NCBI GenBank assembly: GCA_031262365.1
Contig: JAISHW010000040.1
Span: forward strand, 1 to 41,199
Length of the DNA: 41,199 nucleotides
Direction of reading: 5' to 3'
Source: Lentimicrobiaceae bacterium
Lineage (GTDB): Bacteria > Bacteroidota > Bacteroidia > Bacteroidales > F082
A program made the translations under genes and the position numbers. Below the pieces are notes generated by a model. It was given only the letters and a program-made list of their open reading frames with translations, was not told where the DNA came from and did no database searches. The number at the start of each line of letters is the position of its first letter. Within the stretch, counting starts at the first letter, position 1. This document shows positions 7,222-17,677 of this stretch, one piece after another.

Positions 7222-9285
7222 ATGGAACCCAAAAGTAAACAATTCAAACGTTATACCATCACTTCGGCTTTACCTTATGCCAATGGTCCGATTCATATTG
7301 GTCATCTTGCCGGCGTATATATTCCTGCCGATACGTATGCGCGTTATTTGCGAATGAAAGGCGAAGATGTGTTGTTTATTGGCGGTTCGGACGAACACGG
7401 CGTTCCGATTACAATCAAGGCGCGTCAACAAGGTGTTTCGCCGCAACAAGTTGTCGATCATTACCACGAAATCATCAAAAAATCGTTCGAACAATTAGGC
7501 ATTTCGTTCGATATTTACAGCCGTACTTCGGCACCAATTCATCACGAAACAGCTGCTGATTTTTTCAAGAAATTATACGATAAAGATGTTTTTGTCGAAA
7601 AAATAGCACAACAATATTACGATGCAGAAGCGCAACAATTTTTGGCCGATCGGTATATTATGGGAACTTGTCCGCATTGTGGCAACGAACGCGCTTATGG
7701 CGATCAGTGCGAAAGCTGTGGTACTTCGTTGAGTCCGCTCGATCTGATCAATCCACATTCGACTTTGAGCGGAAGCAAACCCGAACTACGCGAAACCAAA
7801 CATTGGTATTTGCCTTTAGACGAAGCAACGCCGTGGCTAACCGATTGGATTATTAAAGGACATAAAGATGACTGGAAAACAAATGTTTACGGACAGTGCA
7901 AATCGTGGATCGAACAAGGATTACACCCACGCGCCGTAACGCGCGACCTCGACTGGGGCGTAAAAGTACCACTCGAAAACGCTAAAGGAAAAGTGCTTTA
8001 TGTGTGGTTCGATGCGCCAATCGGTTATATTTCGGCTAGCCGAGAATGGTCAGAAAAAACGGGAAAAGATTGGCAACCATACTGGAAAAACGACGACAGC
8101 AAACTTGTTCATTTCATCGGAAAAGATAATATCGTGTTTCATTGCATCATTTTTCCGTTCATGCTGAAAAGCGAAGGAAGCTATATTTTGCCCGACAACG
8201 TGCCCGCAAACGAATTTCTGAATTTGGAAAACGATAAAATATCGACCTCGCGAAATTGGGCTGTTTGGTTGCACGAGTATCTGGAAGAATTACCCGGAAA
8301 AGAAGATGTGTTGCGTTATGTATTGACGGCAAACGCGCCCGAAACCAAAGACAACGATTTCACTTGGAAAGATTACCAAGCACGCAACAACAACGAATTG
8401 TTGGCTGTTTTCGGTAATTTTGTAAACCGCACCTTGGTACTCACACAAAAATATTTCGACGGTGTTGTTCCATCGTTGAAAAACTTGACCAAAAATGACG
8501 AGGAAACAATTCGACAAATGAATGATTTTCCTGAAAAAATAGGCGCAAGCATCGAAAATTACCGTTTCCGCGAAGCCTTGTCTGACCTAATGAACTTAGC
8601 TCGGTTGGGAAATCGTTATCTGACCGAAAACGAGCCTTGGAAACTGATTAAAACAGATGAAAAACGCGTGCGCACTATTTTAGCGGTTTCGTTGCAATTG
8701 GTCGCAAAATTAGCTATCGTATCGGAACCTTTCTTGCCTTTCTCGGCAAAAAAACTGCAACAAATGATTGGTTTCGAACCAAAAAATTGGAATCAAGCTA
8801 AACAAACCGAATTGCTTCCCGAAAACCACCGGTTAGGAGTGCCTGAATTGCTGTTCGAAAAAATTGAAGATGCCGTTGTTGAGCAACAAATACAAAAATT
8901 GCTCGACACAAAAAAAGCCAACGAAACAGCTGCTGCAACAACAACGAAACCACAAAAAGAAAGCATTACATACGAAGAATTCGCAAAAATGGATTTGCGT
9001 GTTGGAACGATTATCGAAGCGGAAACCGTTCCGAAAACAAAAAAACTGCTCAAACTGACTGTTGACACAGGAATTGACAAACGAACGGTTGTAAGCGGCA
9101 TTGCCGAATATTACCAACCCGAAAACATTATTGGTCAGCAAGTGTGTATTTTGGTCAACTTAGCACCACGCACACTCAAAGGAATTGAATCGCAAGGCAT
9201 GATTCTGATGGTCGAAAATAGTGCCGGAAATCTTTGTTTCGTAAAACCTTCCGAAGCGTTCCCAAACGGCTCTGAAATTCGTTAA
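7222..9285 (+). CDS. metG: Methionyl-tRNA synthetase
   Basis: The class I synthetase signature HIGH is at residues 25-28 (PIHIGHLAG). A zinc knuckle has Cys150/153 and Cys163/166. The KMSKS loop appears as KISTS at 339-343 within [14 protein letters not shown]. The C-terminal ~100 residues (from [12 protein letters not shown]) form a Trbp111/EMAP-like tRNA-binding and dimerisation domain, joined by a Lys/Thr/Ala-rich linker. The 687-residue length is typical of the long, dimeric MetRS. It charges initiator and elongator tRNA-Met. It starts at the ATG at 7222; no promoter is obvious in the 140-base gap. The YraN gene follows after 17 bases and is probably cotranscribed. Confidence 0.97.
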   Translation: MEPKSKQFKRYTITSALPYANGPIHIGHLAGVYIPADTYARYLRMKGEDVLFIGGSDEHGVPITIKARQQGVSPQQVVDHYHEIIKKSFEQLGISFDIYSRTSAPIHHETAADFFKKLYDKDVFVEKIAQQYYDAEAQQFLADRYIMGTCPHCGNERAYGDQCESCGTSLSPLDLINPHSTLSGSKPELRETKHWYLPLDEATPWLTDWIIKGHKDDWKTNVYGQCKSWIEQGLHPRAVTRDLDWGVKVPLENAKGKVLYVWFDAPIGYISASREWSEKTGKDWQPYWKNDDSKLVHFIGKDNIVFHCIIFPFMLKSEGSYILPDNVPANEFLNLENDKISTSRNWAVWLHEYLEELPGKEDVLRYVLTANAPETKDNDFTWKDYQARNNNELLAVFGNFVNRTLVLTQKYFDGVVPSLKNLTKNDEETIRQMNDFPEKIGASIENYRFREALSDLMNLARLGNRYLTENEPWKLIKTDEKRVRTILAVSLQLVAKLAIVSEPFLPFSAKKLQQMIGFEPKNWNQAKQTELLPENHRLGVPELLFEKIEDAVVEQQIQKLLDTKKANETAAATTTKPQKESITYEEFAKMDLRVGTIIEAETVPKTKKLLKLTVDTGIDKRTVVSGIAEYYQPENIIGQQVCILVNLAPRTLKGIESQGMILMVENSAGNLCFVKPSEAFPNGSEIR

Positions 9286-9302
9286 AACGAACATTTTCTG
9301 AC

Positions 9303-9665
9303 ATGGCGCAACATAATGAACTCGGAAAACGTGGTGAGGAATTAGCACAAAAACATCTTCGCGAAAAAGGATACCGGATTATGGCTACAAACTGGCGTTT
9401 CGGTCATGAAGAAATTGACATCATCGCGCAAGAAGGTAATGAGTTGGTCATTGTCGAAGTGAAAACACGTAGCGAAACAACATTTGGCGATCCGGAAACA
9501 GCTATTGGGAAACAAAAAATTCGGTCGTTGGTGCGTTGTGCCGAAGCGTTTATCGAAGCGCGAAACTGGAACGGTGATACCCGTTTCGATGTGATTGCGA
9601 TTGTTTTTTCGGGCAATTCAACACAACTAAATCATATTACAAACGCCTATTATCCTACAATGTAA
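9303..9665 (+). CDS. YraN family (UPF0102) predicted endonuclease
   Basis: A 120-residue protein with the full family pattern: N-terminal GKRGEELAQKHLREKGYRI, then NWRFGHEEIDIIAQEGNELVIVEVKTR, where Glu, Asp and the ExK of VEVKTR make up a PD-(D/E)xK active site. The family is widespread and often encoded near housekeeping genes; its substrate is unsettled, with Holliday-junction-like nuclease activity proposed. It sits 17 bases behind metG and ends before a strong bidirectional terminator. Confidence 0.9.
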   Translation: MAQHNELGKRGEELAQKHLREKGYRIMATNWRFGHEEIDIIAQEGNELVIVEVKTRSETTFGDPETAIGKQKIRSLVRCAEAFIEARNWNGDTRFDVIAIVFSGNSTQLNHITNAYYPTM

Positions 9666-9821
9666 AGGTTGCTTCCGTGCCGTCATTGGTGAAGTTTCGG
9701 CTAAACACATCAAAGAGTACATTTTGCGAGTAGAAGTAACTCCTGACAGCTTCGTCATTCTTCCTCGCAGTGATGATTTTAACGGTAAATTCGATATTTC
9801 AGCAAGCCCAATGTCCATAAA

Positions 9822-9850
9822 AAAAGACGACTCAAATGAAGTCGTCTTTT
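9822..9850. terminator. Bidirectional intrinsic terminator between yraN and tonB
   Basis: A perfect 11-bp stem, AAAAGACGACT (9822-9832) with AGTCGTCTTTT (9840-9850), closes a 7-base loop. It has a T run on the + strand and the complementary T run on the minus strand. It lies between two convergent genes (stops at 9665 and 9881) and can terminate both. Confidence 0.85.
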
Positions 9851-9880
9851 CTGTTTTAAAAATTACAAAAAATGATTCTT

Positions 9881-10564
9881 TTATCCTGCTAATACGAAAC
9901 GTACCGGAATTGTGAACGAAACCCGTACCGGTTTGTTACGTTGCTTTCCGGGAGTCCATTTCGGCATGGAGTTGATTACGCGAAGTGCTTCTTCATCGCA
10001 TCCGCCACCAATGCCGCGCACAACTTTCGCACCTGATACCGAACCATCGGTTTCGACAACAAAGAAAACGAATACACGACCTTGTATGCCACTTTCGCGA
10101 GCTAACGGAGGATATTTCAAGCTCTTAGCAATAAACTCCATCATTTTTGCTTCGCCACCACCGGGAAATATAGGCATCGATTCAACAATCGTAAAAATTT
10201 CATGTTCGAGAATTTCTTCTTCTTCTTGTACCGGCGGAACGTATTCTTCGATCTCAACCGTTTGGTCAACCTCAACGTTGATTTCGATATCGGTATCTAC
10301 TTCTACATCGTCTTCAACAATCTGAAGTTGTTGCGGTTGTATTTGAGGTGGTGGTGGTGGTGGTTTCACTTGCTGTTCCGTAATAGGAATAATTTCTTCC
10401 GGAATATCCTCCACCGCGCGTTGTATTAAATCAACGGTGCGTTTGTCATAGCTCTTATATTCAAAAGCAGAAAATACTATCGCTAATGTAATAATCAGAC
10501 CGATTAGCGTAAACGTTAGTTTTTTCGGCTCAAGGTCTGCTTTTGGTGATTTTTTAGTTTCCAT
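9881..10564 (-). CDS. tonB: TonB energy transducer
   Basis: An N-terminal inner-membrane anchor (~17-34, LTFTLIGLIITLAIVFSAF) is followed by a periplasmic linker with a proline run (KPPPPPP, ~66-72) and an unusually acidic Val/Glu/Asp stretch (~85-125). The C-terminal TonB domain (~140-227) has KYPPLARESGIQGRVFVFF and the late PKWTPGKQRNKPVRVSFTIPVRF. The family couples the proton-motive force at ExbBD to outer-membrane SusC/TonB-dependent transporters. No exbB/exbD or receptor lies nearby. VanZ and GcvH lie upstream on the same strand, but a 70-base gap separates them. Confidence 0.93.
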   Translation of the reverse strand: METKKSPKADLEPKKLTFTLIGLIITLAIVFSAFEYKSYDKRTVDLIQRAVEDIPEEIIPITEQQVKPPPPPPQIQPQQLQIVEDDVEVDTDIEINVEVDQTVEIEEYVPPVQEEEEILEHEIFTIVESMPIFPGGGEAKMMEFIAKSLKYPPLARESGIQGRVFVFFVVETDGSVSGAKVVRGIGGGCDEEALRVINSMPKWTPGKQRNKPVRVSFTIPVRFVLAG

Positions 10565-10636
10565 GTTATCTCAACTTTGATCATTACTAAATGAGTCGTT
10601 TTTTAACGAATGTGCGAAATTACTAATTAATTCAAA

Positions 10637-11044
10637 TTACGGGTTATCTTTTGACGGTTTTTTTCGATATAAAAGCGCAAAAAACACGATTCCTATCATT
10701 GATCCTACGCAATCAGCAAAAAAATCGTACAAAGAACCGTGTCTTCCTATAAATACTGTTGTTTGTAATATTTCTGTCAATGCGCCAAATGACGAGCCAG
10801 TCAAAAAAGCGAGAGTATTAAAAAGCAAACGTTTATCGCTTTCGTAATATTGTGTGCGGTATCCCCAAAGAAGTAAAAAAGTAAATACAGCAAAAATGCC
10901 AAGATGTACAATTTTATCCGGCGAAATCCAATCCCAAAAACTTATTATCTTGGGAAAATAAGAGCCCGGAAAACCTGTTAGCAATAAAATGATTATTGCC
11001 CAAATCGTTCCGGGCCAATATTTTTGTGTCAATTTTTTAAACAA
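10637..11044 (-). CDS. VanZ-like small membrane protein
   Basis: A 135-residue protein with about four hydrophobic segments (WPGTIWAIIILLLTGFPG, IVHLGIFAVFTFLLLWGY, LFNTLAFLTGSSFGALTEI, FADCVGSMIGIVFFALLY). VanZ-family features include DKIVHLGIF, the TEILQ of the third segment and GSLYDFFADCVGSMIG. The family is named after a teicoplanin-resistance accessory protein, but most members have unknown roles, and resistance should not be assumed. Its start lies 2 bases after the gcvH stop, so the two are almost certainly one transcript. Confidence 0.8.
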   Translation of the reverse strand: MFKKLTQKYWPGTIWAIIILLLTGFPGSYFPKIISFWDWISPDKIVHLGIFAVFTFLLLWGYRTQYYESDKRLLFNTLAFLTGSSFGALTEILQTTVFIGRHGSLYDFFADCVGSMIGIVFFALLYRKKPSKDNP

Positions 11045-11046
11045 AA

Positions 11047-11427
11047 TTATCCTTCGATTAATGCTTTGTAAGCATCGGCATCAAGCAGGTTTTCGAGGTC
11101 GCTCGAATCTTGTATTTTGACTCTTACAATCCAGCCATCGCCGTAAGGATCGGTGTTGATTGTTTCAGGAACTTCTTCTAAAACTTCGTTAAATTCAACA
11201 ATTGTAGCCGAAACAGGCAACAACAGATCGGAAACGGTTTTTACAGCTTCGATGGTTCCGAACGTTTCTTCGGCTTCTAAAGTTTCGTCGACAGTTTCTA
11301 CTTCAACAAAAACAATGTCGCCAAGTTCTTTTTGTGCGAAATCGGTAATTCCTACATAAGCAAATTCGCCTTCTACGCGAATCCATTCGTGATCATTTGT
11401 GTACTTTAAATTTGAAGGTATATTCAT
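11047..11427 (-). CDS. gcvH: Glycine cleavage system H protein
   Basis: A 126-residue lipoyl carrier protein. The lipoylation site is Lys63 in [13 protein letters not shown], and the N-terminal [12 protein letters not shown] and the [17 protein letters not shown] block are classic for the H protein. It shuttles the aminomethyl group between the P, T and L proteins of glycine cleavage. No gcvP/gcvT is present here, which is common in this phylum. It is the first gene of a gcvH-vanZ transcript with its own -7 box upstream. Confidence 0.96.
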   Translation of the reverse strand: MNIPSNLKYTNDHEWIRVEGEFAYVGITDFAQKELGDIVFVEVETVDETLEAEETFGTIEAVKTVSDLLLPVSATIVEFNEVLEEVPETINTDPYGDGWIVRVKIQDSSDLENLLDADAYKALIEG

Positions 11428-11451
11428 ATAGATGGTTTATTTTTCAACAGC

Positions 11452-11459
11452 CAAAAATA
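11452..11459 (-). promoter_or_regulatory. Promoter -7 element for gcvH-vanZ
   Basis: The minus strand reads TATTTTTG (TAnnTTTG type), 24 bases before the gcvH start. No convincing -33 TTTG is visible. Confidence 0.45.
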
Positions 11460-11504
11460 CAATTTTTGTACATGCTGTCGGTTGATTAATAAATATTCGT
11501 TTGT

Positions 11505-11885
11505 TTATTCTTTTTCGAGCACAACAAAGGCGTTTACAAGTTCTTTAATGTGAGAGATGGAAAGATGAATGTTGGTTATTTTGTTGTTTTTGGTAAATTC
11601 TTCTACTTTTCCGTTTATCGTAATGACCGGTTTCCCCAACGAGTCGTTTATCACTTCGATTTCGGTAAATGCCATACCATCGCGGTAGCCGGTTCCCAGT
11701 GCTTTAAAAAATGCTTCTTTTGCCGCAAAACGCGCCGCATAATGTTGGTACATGATGGCTTTCCCTTCACAGTAATTTTGTTCATTTATCGTAAAGATTT
11801 TATTTTTGAACGCATCGCTTTTTTTTAAATGCGATTCCATACGCGCTACTTCAATAATATCGGTGCCTATACCAAAAATCATCAC
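11505..11885 (-). CDS. acpS: Holo-[acyl-carrier-protein] synthase
   Basis: A 126-residue protein with the AcpS pattern: GIGTDIIEVARME near the N-terminus (Mg-binding Asp), RFAAKEAFFKALGTG in the middle (Mg-binding Glu and CoA site) and LSISHIKE near the C-terminus. It transfers 4'-phosphopantetheine from CoA to a Ser of acyl carrier protein. The carrier domain of the three-domain protein at 1982-4474 is a plausible extra substrate (inference). Two adjacent ATGs make the first residue uncertain by one. Confidence 0.95.
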   Translation of the reverse strand: MMIFGIGTDIIEVARMESHLKKSDAFKNKIFTINEQNYCEGKAIMYQHYAARFAAKEAFFKALGTGYRDGMAFTEIEVINDSLGKPVITINGKVEEFTKNNKITNIHLSISHIKELVNAFVVLEKE

Positions 11886-11941
11886 TCTAAATAGTAAAAA
11901 TTTGTTGCGTTAATTTTTGAAAAACTAATGTAACGAACCGT

Positions 11942-13132
11942 TTATTTTATTACGCCTAATTCTTTACCTACTTTCGTAAATGCCGCAATTGCTTTGTCGA
12001 GATGCGCACGCGTATGTCCTGCCGAAAGTTGCACGCGAATGCGCGCTTGTCCTTTCGGAACAACCGGATAGTAAAATCCTGTAACGTAAATTCCTTCGGC
12101 TAAAAGATTTTCAGCCATTTTTTGCGAAAGTGGCGCATCGTACAGCATGATAGCACAGATTGCCGAACGCGACGGTTTGATATCGAATCCTGCGGCTTTC
12201 ATTTTCGTCATGAAATAATCGGTGTTTTCGTGCAAACGGTCTTGTAATTCGTTTGTCTCGCTCATCATGTCGATCATGCGAATACCCGCATTGACAACAG
12301 CCGGTAGCAAGGAGTTGGAAAACAAATACGGACGCGAACGTTGACGCAGCAATTCGATAATTTCTTTTTTTCCGGTTGTAAATCCACCAATAGCACCACC
12401 AAAAGCTTTTCCTAAAGTTCCGGTGATGATATCAATCTGACCACGAATATTATAAAGTTCAGTAACACCGCGACCCGTAGCACCAACAACACCTGCCGAA
12501 TGACATTCGTCGACCATAACCAAAGCGTCATATTTTTTAGCCAATTCGTTGATTTTGTCCATCGGAGCCACATTGCCATCCATCGAAAATACGCCGTCGG
12601 TTACAATGATTCTAAAACGATGTTTTTGCGCTTCTTTCAGTTGTGTTTCCAAATCGTTCATATCGGCATTGGCATAACGGTAACGATGTGCTTTGCAAAG
12701 GCGTACACCATCGATAATCGAAGCGTGGTTCAAGGCATCGGAAATAATGGCATCTTCTTCACCAAACAAAGGTTCGAAAACACCGCCATTTGCATCGAAA
12801 CAAGCAGCATATAAAATAGTATCTTGCGTGCCGAAAAATTCAGCGATTTTTCGTTCCAACGTTTTGTGTAAATCTTGCGTACCGCAAATAAAACGCACCG
12901 ACGACATACCATATCCGTGCGAATCGAGTGCTTCGTGAGCCGCTTTAATCAATTCAGGATGATCGGAAAGTCCGAGATAATTGTTGGCACAAAAGTTCAA
13001 CACTTCTTTCCCGTTTTCTAAACGAATTTCAGCACTTTGCGGGCTTACGATAATGCGTTCGTTTTTGTATAAGCCGGCTTCGCGAATGCCGTCTAATTCT
13101 TTTTGTAGATGTTCTTGAATTTTACCGTACAT
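11942..13132 (-). CDS. kbl: 2-amino-3-ketobutyrate CoA ligase (glycine C-acetyltransferase)
   Basis: A 396-residue, PLP-dependent alpha-oxoamine synthase. The substrate and cofactor motifs are seen in order: NFCANNYLGLSDHPEL, SSVRFICGTQDLHKTLE, DALNHASIIDGVRLCKA, MVDECHSAGVVGATGRG and TGTLGKAFGGAIGG, with the Schiff-base Lys at 242. It cleaves 2-amino-3-ketobutyrate with CoA to glycine and acetyl-CoA in threonine breakdown. The SSVRFICGT pattern favours Kbl over the related BioF, HemA or serine palmitoyltransferase enzymes. No threonine dehydrogenase gene is adjacent. It is divergent from mnmA. Confidence 0.93.
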   Translation of the reverse strand: MYGKIQEHLQKELDGIREAGLYKNERIIVSPQSAEIRLENGKEVLNFCANNYLGLSDHPELIKAAHEALDSHGYGMSSVRFICGTQDLHKTLERKIAEFFGTQDTILYAACFDANGGVFEPLFGEEDAIISDALNHASIIDGVRLCKAHRYRYANADMNDLETQLKEAQKHRFRIIVTDGVFSMDGNVAPMDKINELAKKYDALVMVDECHSAGVVGATGRGVTELYNIRGQIDIITGTLGKAFGGAIGGFTTGKKEIIELLRQRSRPYLFSNSLLPAVVNAGIRMIDMMSETNELQDRLHENTDYFMTKMKAAGFDIKPSRSAICAIMLYDAPLSQKMAENLLAEGIYVTGFYYPVVPKGQARIRVQLSAGHTRAHLDKAIAAFTKVGKELGVIK

Positions 13133-13178
13133 GGTTTCTATAATTTAAAATATATTTTCTGATGATTTTTTCAACGCC

Positions 13179-13186
13179 CAAAAGTA
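13179..13186 (-). promoter_or_regulatory. Promoter -7 element for kbl
   Basis: The minus strand reads TACTTTTG, matching TAnnTTTG, 46 bases before the kbl start, in the divergent kbl/mnmA gap. The -33 element is not clear. Confidence 0.4.
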
Positions 13187-13298
13187 CAAAAATCTGCTGT
13201 TCGTGAAATGATTAGACAACACAAATTAACGCTTTCCGACAAGAAGCCTTTGCCTCATAAATATTCCGATATTTGCAGCAGATTTTTTGAAGTCAGAA

Positions 13299-14360
13299 AT
13301 GGAAATAGCTGCGTTAGTTTCGGGTGGTGTTGACAGTTCGGTTACCATACCTTTGTTGAAGGAGCAAGGATTCGACCCGACGATTTTTTACATAAAAATT
13401 GGCATGGAAGATGCTCCTGCTTTTTCGGATTGCCCGTCGGAAGAAGATATCGAGATTACAACCTATATTGCGAAGAAATACGGCTGTCGGATGGAAATTG
13501 TCGATTTGCAAAAAGAATATTGGCAAACCGTTGTTGCTTACACGATTGACTCCATAAAAAAAGGTTTTACACCCAATCCTGATGTGATGTGCAATCGGTT
13601 AATAAAATTTGGTGCTTTTGAAGAGCGCATGGGACATCAATTCGATAAAATCAGTACCGGACATTATGCCCGAAATCTTTCCGACGAAAACGGTTTTTAT
13701 CTTGGAACAGCCGCCGATACGCATAAAGACCAAACCTATTTTTTGGGACGCATTACCTACGCGCAACTTTCGAAATTGCTGTTTCCGATAGGAAATCTGC
13801 TGAAATCAGAAGTACGTCGCACTGCCGAAGCTATGAAATTACCAAGCGCACATCGTCCTGATAGTCAGGGAATTTGCTTTCTTGGAAAAGTCAATTACAA
13901 CGATTTTATCAAACGTTATACAGGCGAAAAAGAAGGCGATATTATTGAATTGGAAACCGGAAAAAAACTTGGACGACACAAAGGTTTTTGGTTTCATACG
14001 ATTGGTCAGCGAAAAGGCTTAGGATTAGGCGGTGGACCTTGGTTTGTTGTAAAAAAAGATGTAGATGAAAACATTATATATGTCTCGAACGGTTACGACC
14101 CGATCAGCCAATATACTGAAACGATTCGTTTGGTCGACATGCAGTTTTTGCACCCTGATTTCTCGTTATCGGAAGGGCAACTTATTCGTTTTAAAATTCG
14201 TCATCAACCCGAATTTAATCACGGCGTGGTAAAATCACTGCAAGGAACAACAGTAGAAATTCGATCCGACAAAACACTTTCTGGCGTTGCTCCGGGACAA
14301 TTTGGCGTGCTTTATTTCGACCAAAAACCAGTCTGTTTAGGAAGTGGCGTGCTTGATTAA
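13299..14360 (+). CDS. mnmA: tRNA-specific 2-thiouridylase MnmA
   Basis: The PP-loop ATP pyrophosphatase motif SGGVDSS lies within ten residues of the start. The two redox/transfer cysteines are Cys98 (NPDVMCNRLIKFG) and Cys193 (DSQGICFLGK). Other family blocks are STGHYAR, DQTYFLGR and FWFHTIGQRKGLGLGGGPWFV. It thiolates U34 of Lys, Glu and Gln tRNAs. The start was set at the ATG at 13299 because the longer TTG start at 13287 adds only MKSE before the PP-loop strand. MnmG, which modifies position 5 of the same nucleotide, is encoded at 31956-33830. Convergent with atpC, with no strong terminator in the 55-base gap. Confidence 0.95.
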   Translation: MEIAALVSGGVDSSVTIPLLKEQGFDPTIFYIKIGMEDAPAFSDCPSEEDIEITTYIAKKYGCRMEIVDLQKEYWQTVVAYTIDSIKKGFTPNPDVMCNRLIKFGAFEERMGHQFDKISTGHYARNLSDENGFYLGTAADTHKDQTYFLGRITYAQLSKLLFPIGNLLKSEVRRTAEAMKLPSAHRPDSQGICFLGKVNYNDFIKRYTGEKEGDIIELETGKKLGRHKGFWFHTIGQRKGLGLGGGPWFVVKKDVDENIIYVSNGYDPISQYTETIRLVDMQFLHPDFSLSEGQLIRFKIRHQPEFNHGVVKSLQGTTVEIRSDKTLSGVAPGQFGVLYFDQKPVCLGSGVLD

Positions 14361-14415
14361 AACATTCAATTACAATATCAAGTAAAAAGTCGGCTTCATT
14401 TATTTTCAAGCAGCT

Positions 14416-14652
14416 TTAATCTGCCAATACAAGCACTTTGTTGTGTAGCACTTCGAGTACGCCGCCTGTTATTTCAAAAAAGATTTCTTTTTCATTGCCT
14501 TTTTTTATCTTGATGCGCCCTTTTCCGAGTGCCGCTATCATTGGCGCGTGGTTTTTCAGGATTTCGAATAAACCGTCTAATCCGGGTAACTGAACCAAGT
14601 CTACTTCTCCGCTAAAAAGTGTTTTTTTAGGCGTTATGATTTCAAGTTTCAT
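14416..14652 (-). CDS. atpC: F1Fo ATP synthase epsilon subunit (short form)
   Basis: A 78-residue protein consisting only of the N-terminal beta-sandwich of epsilon: MKLEIITPKKTLFSGEV, LPGLDGLFEILKNHAPMIAAL and GGVLEVLHNKVLVLAD. The usual C-terminal two-helix inhibitory domain (~50 residues) is absent, as is frequent in Bacteroidota. It couples the gamma shaft to F1. It starts 9 bases after the atpD stop and is cotranscribed with atpD. Confidence 0.92.
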   Translation of the reverse strand: MKLEIITPKKTLFSGEVDLVQLPGLDGLFEILKNHAPMIAALGKGRIKIKKGNEKEIFFEITGGVLEVLHNKVLVLAD

Positions 14653-14661
14653 AGGTAACGA

Positions 14662-16176
<1,515 letters not shown>

Positions 16177-16213
16177 TTATATGATGATTAAAAAATCGTT
16201 GTACAAAAAGATG

Positions 16214-16221
16214 CAAATGTA
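16214..16221 (-). promoter_or_regulatory. Promoter -7 element for atpD-atpC
   Basis: The minus strand reads TACATTTG, a full match to TAnnTTTG, about 40 bases before the atpD start. A TTTTTG lies 24 bases upstream, slightly further than the usual 19-21. Confidence 0.5.
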
Positions 16222-16271
16222 AGCCTAAGTTTCGTCTTTGGGTAGCAAAAATCGCTTTTTTTATGTTAAAT

Positions 16272-16886
16272 TTACATGTTGCGAAGAAACTTGCGTTCGA
16301 ATAGGGCAAGCCAAAAAACAGAAGTCGTAATAGCGGCATCAGCGACGTTGAATATCGGACGAAAGAAGATGAAATGACCATCGCTACCAAAAAAGAAATT
16401 AGGAAGCCAAGCAGCATTTGCCCGCTCGATATCGATAATCGGAAAGTAAAACATATCGACTACTTTTCCGAAAAGAAAAGGCGCGTATCCGCCTCCTTCC
16501 GGAAAGAGTGTTGCGATGTTTTTTGTGGTGCTTTCGCTAAAGATAAGTCCGTAAAAAGCACTGTCTAATATGTTGCCCAATGCGCCGGCAATAAAGAGTG
16601 CAATACAGATTCGCGGCATCAATTTTACTTTACGCCGGCTCAATCGGTATAAATAATACGTGAGTAAGATGACCGCCAATATGCGAAAAATACTTAATCC
16701 TAACTTTCCCCATTCGCCAAAAAATTCGATGCCAAAAGCCATGCCGTTGTTTTCGATAAAATGAAGTTTAAACCAATTGCCAAAAACATTGATTTCTTCG
16801 CCTAAAGTCATGTTCAGTTTGATCCAAAACTTCAATAGTTGATCAAGCAAAACAACAACTAAAACAACTAAAAGTGGTTTTTTCAT
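16272..16886 (-). CDS. lspA: Lipoprotein signal peptidase (SPase II)
   Basis: An inner-membrane aspartic protease with four hydrophobic segments. Family motifs: LVVVLLDQLLKFWIK in the first helix, ENNGMAFGIEF, GALGNILDSAFYG with the first catalytic Asp and GKVVDMFYFPI with the second. It removes signal peptides of lipoproteins such as the glutaminyl cyclase encoded here. A longer reading starts at 16907, but that codon touches the hairpin terminator at 16907-16923, so the Met before KKPLLVV is preferred. The protein is longer than the E. coli enzyme because of an insert between the two Asp motifs, as is usual in Bacteroidota. Its normal neighbour dksA precedes it. Confidence 0.93.
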   Translation of the reverse strand: MKKPLLVVLVVVLLDQLLKFWIKLNMTLGEEINVFGNWFKLHFIENNGMAFGIEFFGEWGKLGLSIFRILAVILLTYYLYRLSRRKVKLMPRICIALFIAGALGNILDSAFYGLIFSESTTKNIATLFPEGGGYAPFLFGKVVDMFYFPIIDIERANAAWLPNFFFGSDGHFIFFRPIFNVADAAITTSVFWLALFERKFLRNM

Positions 16887-16906
16887 GTAGCGTGTTTTAT
16901 AAAACA

Positions 16907-16923
16907 CCCCGACAATATCGGGG
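16907..16923 (-). terminator. Hairpin terminator or attenuator between dksA-like gene and lspA
   Basis: CCCCGA (16907-16912) pairs with TCGGGG (16918-16923) around a 5-base loop. In the minus-strand transcript it is followed by TGTTTTAT. It would end or attenuate transcription after the DksA-like gene. An adjacent perfect palindrome (GTGTTTTATAAAACAC) lies on its downstream side. Confidence 0.6.
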
Positions 16924-16968
16924 CATTTATTTATATTGTTTTTTGTAACTAATAACTAACGGGGTTTA

Positions 16969-17373
16969 TTATTGATTCAATTTAGCTTCGATGCTTAGTG
17001 TTGCATGTGGAACGATACGAAGCCGTTCTTTTGGAATCAAATTGCCTGTAACGCGACAAATACCATAGCTTTTGTTTTCGATACGAATCAGGGCGTTTTC
17101 TAAACTTGTAATAAATTTTTGTTGGCGCATTGCTAAGCGACCATTTTCTTCTTTGGAAAGCACCTGATAGCCTTCTTCTAAAATTTTGAATGTCGGAGAG
17201 GTGTCGTCGGTACCATTTTCGTCGCCGGAAGCAATCGCTTCGGTAAGTATCTTTAAATCAGCACGTGCTTTTTCAAGTTTCTCTAAAATAATCGCTTTGA
17301 ATTCTTCTAGCTCTTCATCCGAGTAACGTGTTTTTTTAGGCTCTATCGACTCCGTTTTTTCTTTCTCTTTCAT
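16969..17373 (-). CDS. DksA/TraR family protein with degenerate zinc finger
   Basis: A 134-residue protein: a Lys/Glu-rich N-terminus, a coiled-coil hairpin (~20-100) and a C-terminal finger-like region YGICRVTGNLIPKERLRIVPHATLSIEAK. In DksA this region has four Cys; here only one remains and the last Cys position is Ser, so zinc binding by the classical site is unlikely. DksA binds the RNA polymerase secondary channel and works with ppGpp; this protein may keep that role through the coiled coil (inference). Established gene order in this phylum places it between ileS and lspA. Here lspA is still next, but ileS is about 10 kb away, beyond the accessory island. Confidence 0.85.
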   Translation of the reverse strand: MKEKEKTESIEPKKTRYSDEELEEFKAIILEKLEKARADLKILTEAIASGDENGTDDTSPTFKILEEGYQVLSKEENGRLAMRQQKFITSLENALIRIENKSYGICRVTGNLIPKERLRIVPHATLSIEAKLNQ

Positions 17374-17677
17374 GTTCAGTCGGTTTTAATATTTATCTGA
17401 TTATCAAATAAATACATTGCTAATTTTTTGTATAATGCCTTGTAAATTCGTATTTTTAGAGAAAGGCTGACGACTCATTTCTATGGATACAAACGCTAAG
17501 GTCGGTTACAAAAATAGTGATTTGTTTGCCCCGTTACATAGATTCTTCGGAAAAGATTTGAATTTCGCCCAAATAACGTTCTTCTTGCTCCCTTTCTTTT
17601 CTTGCGATTAGCAACTTTATATAGATAGATGGTTGTCCCTTAAAAAGCAATTTACATTCCGATAAATTAATCACACG
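17374..17677. other. Left edge of the accessory island, non-coding apart from a possible relic
   Basis: About 300 bases between the dksA-like start and the recombinase start. They contain a possible 42-codon transposase relic (17483-17611) and the upstream region of the recombinase. No TAnnTTTG box was identified confidently for either flanking gene. Confidence 0.5.
17483..17611 (+). pseudogene. Possible N-terminal fragment of an IS4-type transposase
   Basis: A 42-codon ORF containing DLFAPLHRFFGKDLNFAQITFFLL. This resembles the N-terminal segment (LNLARI...F) of some Bacteroidota IS4-family transposases from memory. It stops abruptly after FFSCD. The match is short and unverified. Confidence 0.25.

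Noticed and set aside
9724-9915. 63-codon ORF on the + strand between yraN and tonB
   Set aside because: It runs through the terminator hairpin and into the tonB 3' end and shows no family features.
10637-11044. VanZ-like gene as a glycopeptide-resistance determinant
   Set aside because: It lies in a housekeeping transcript with gcvH and no other van gene is nearby. Family membership alone does not imply resistance.
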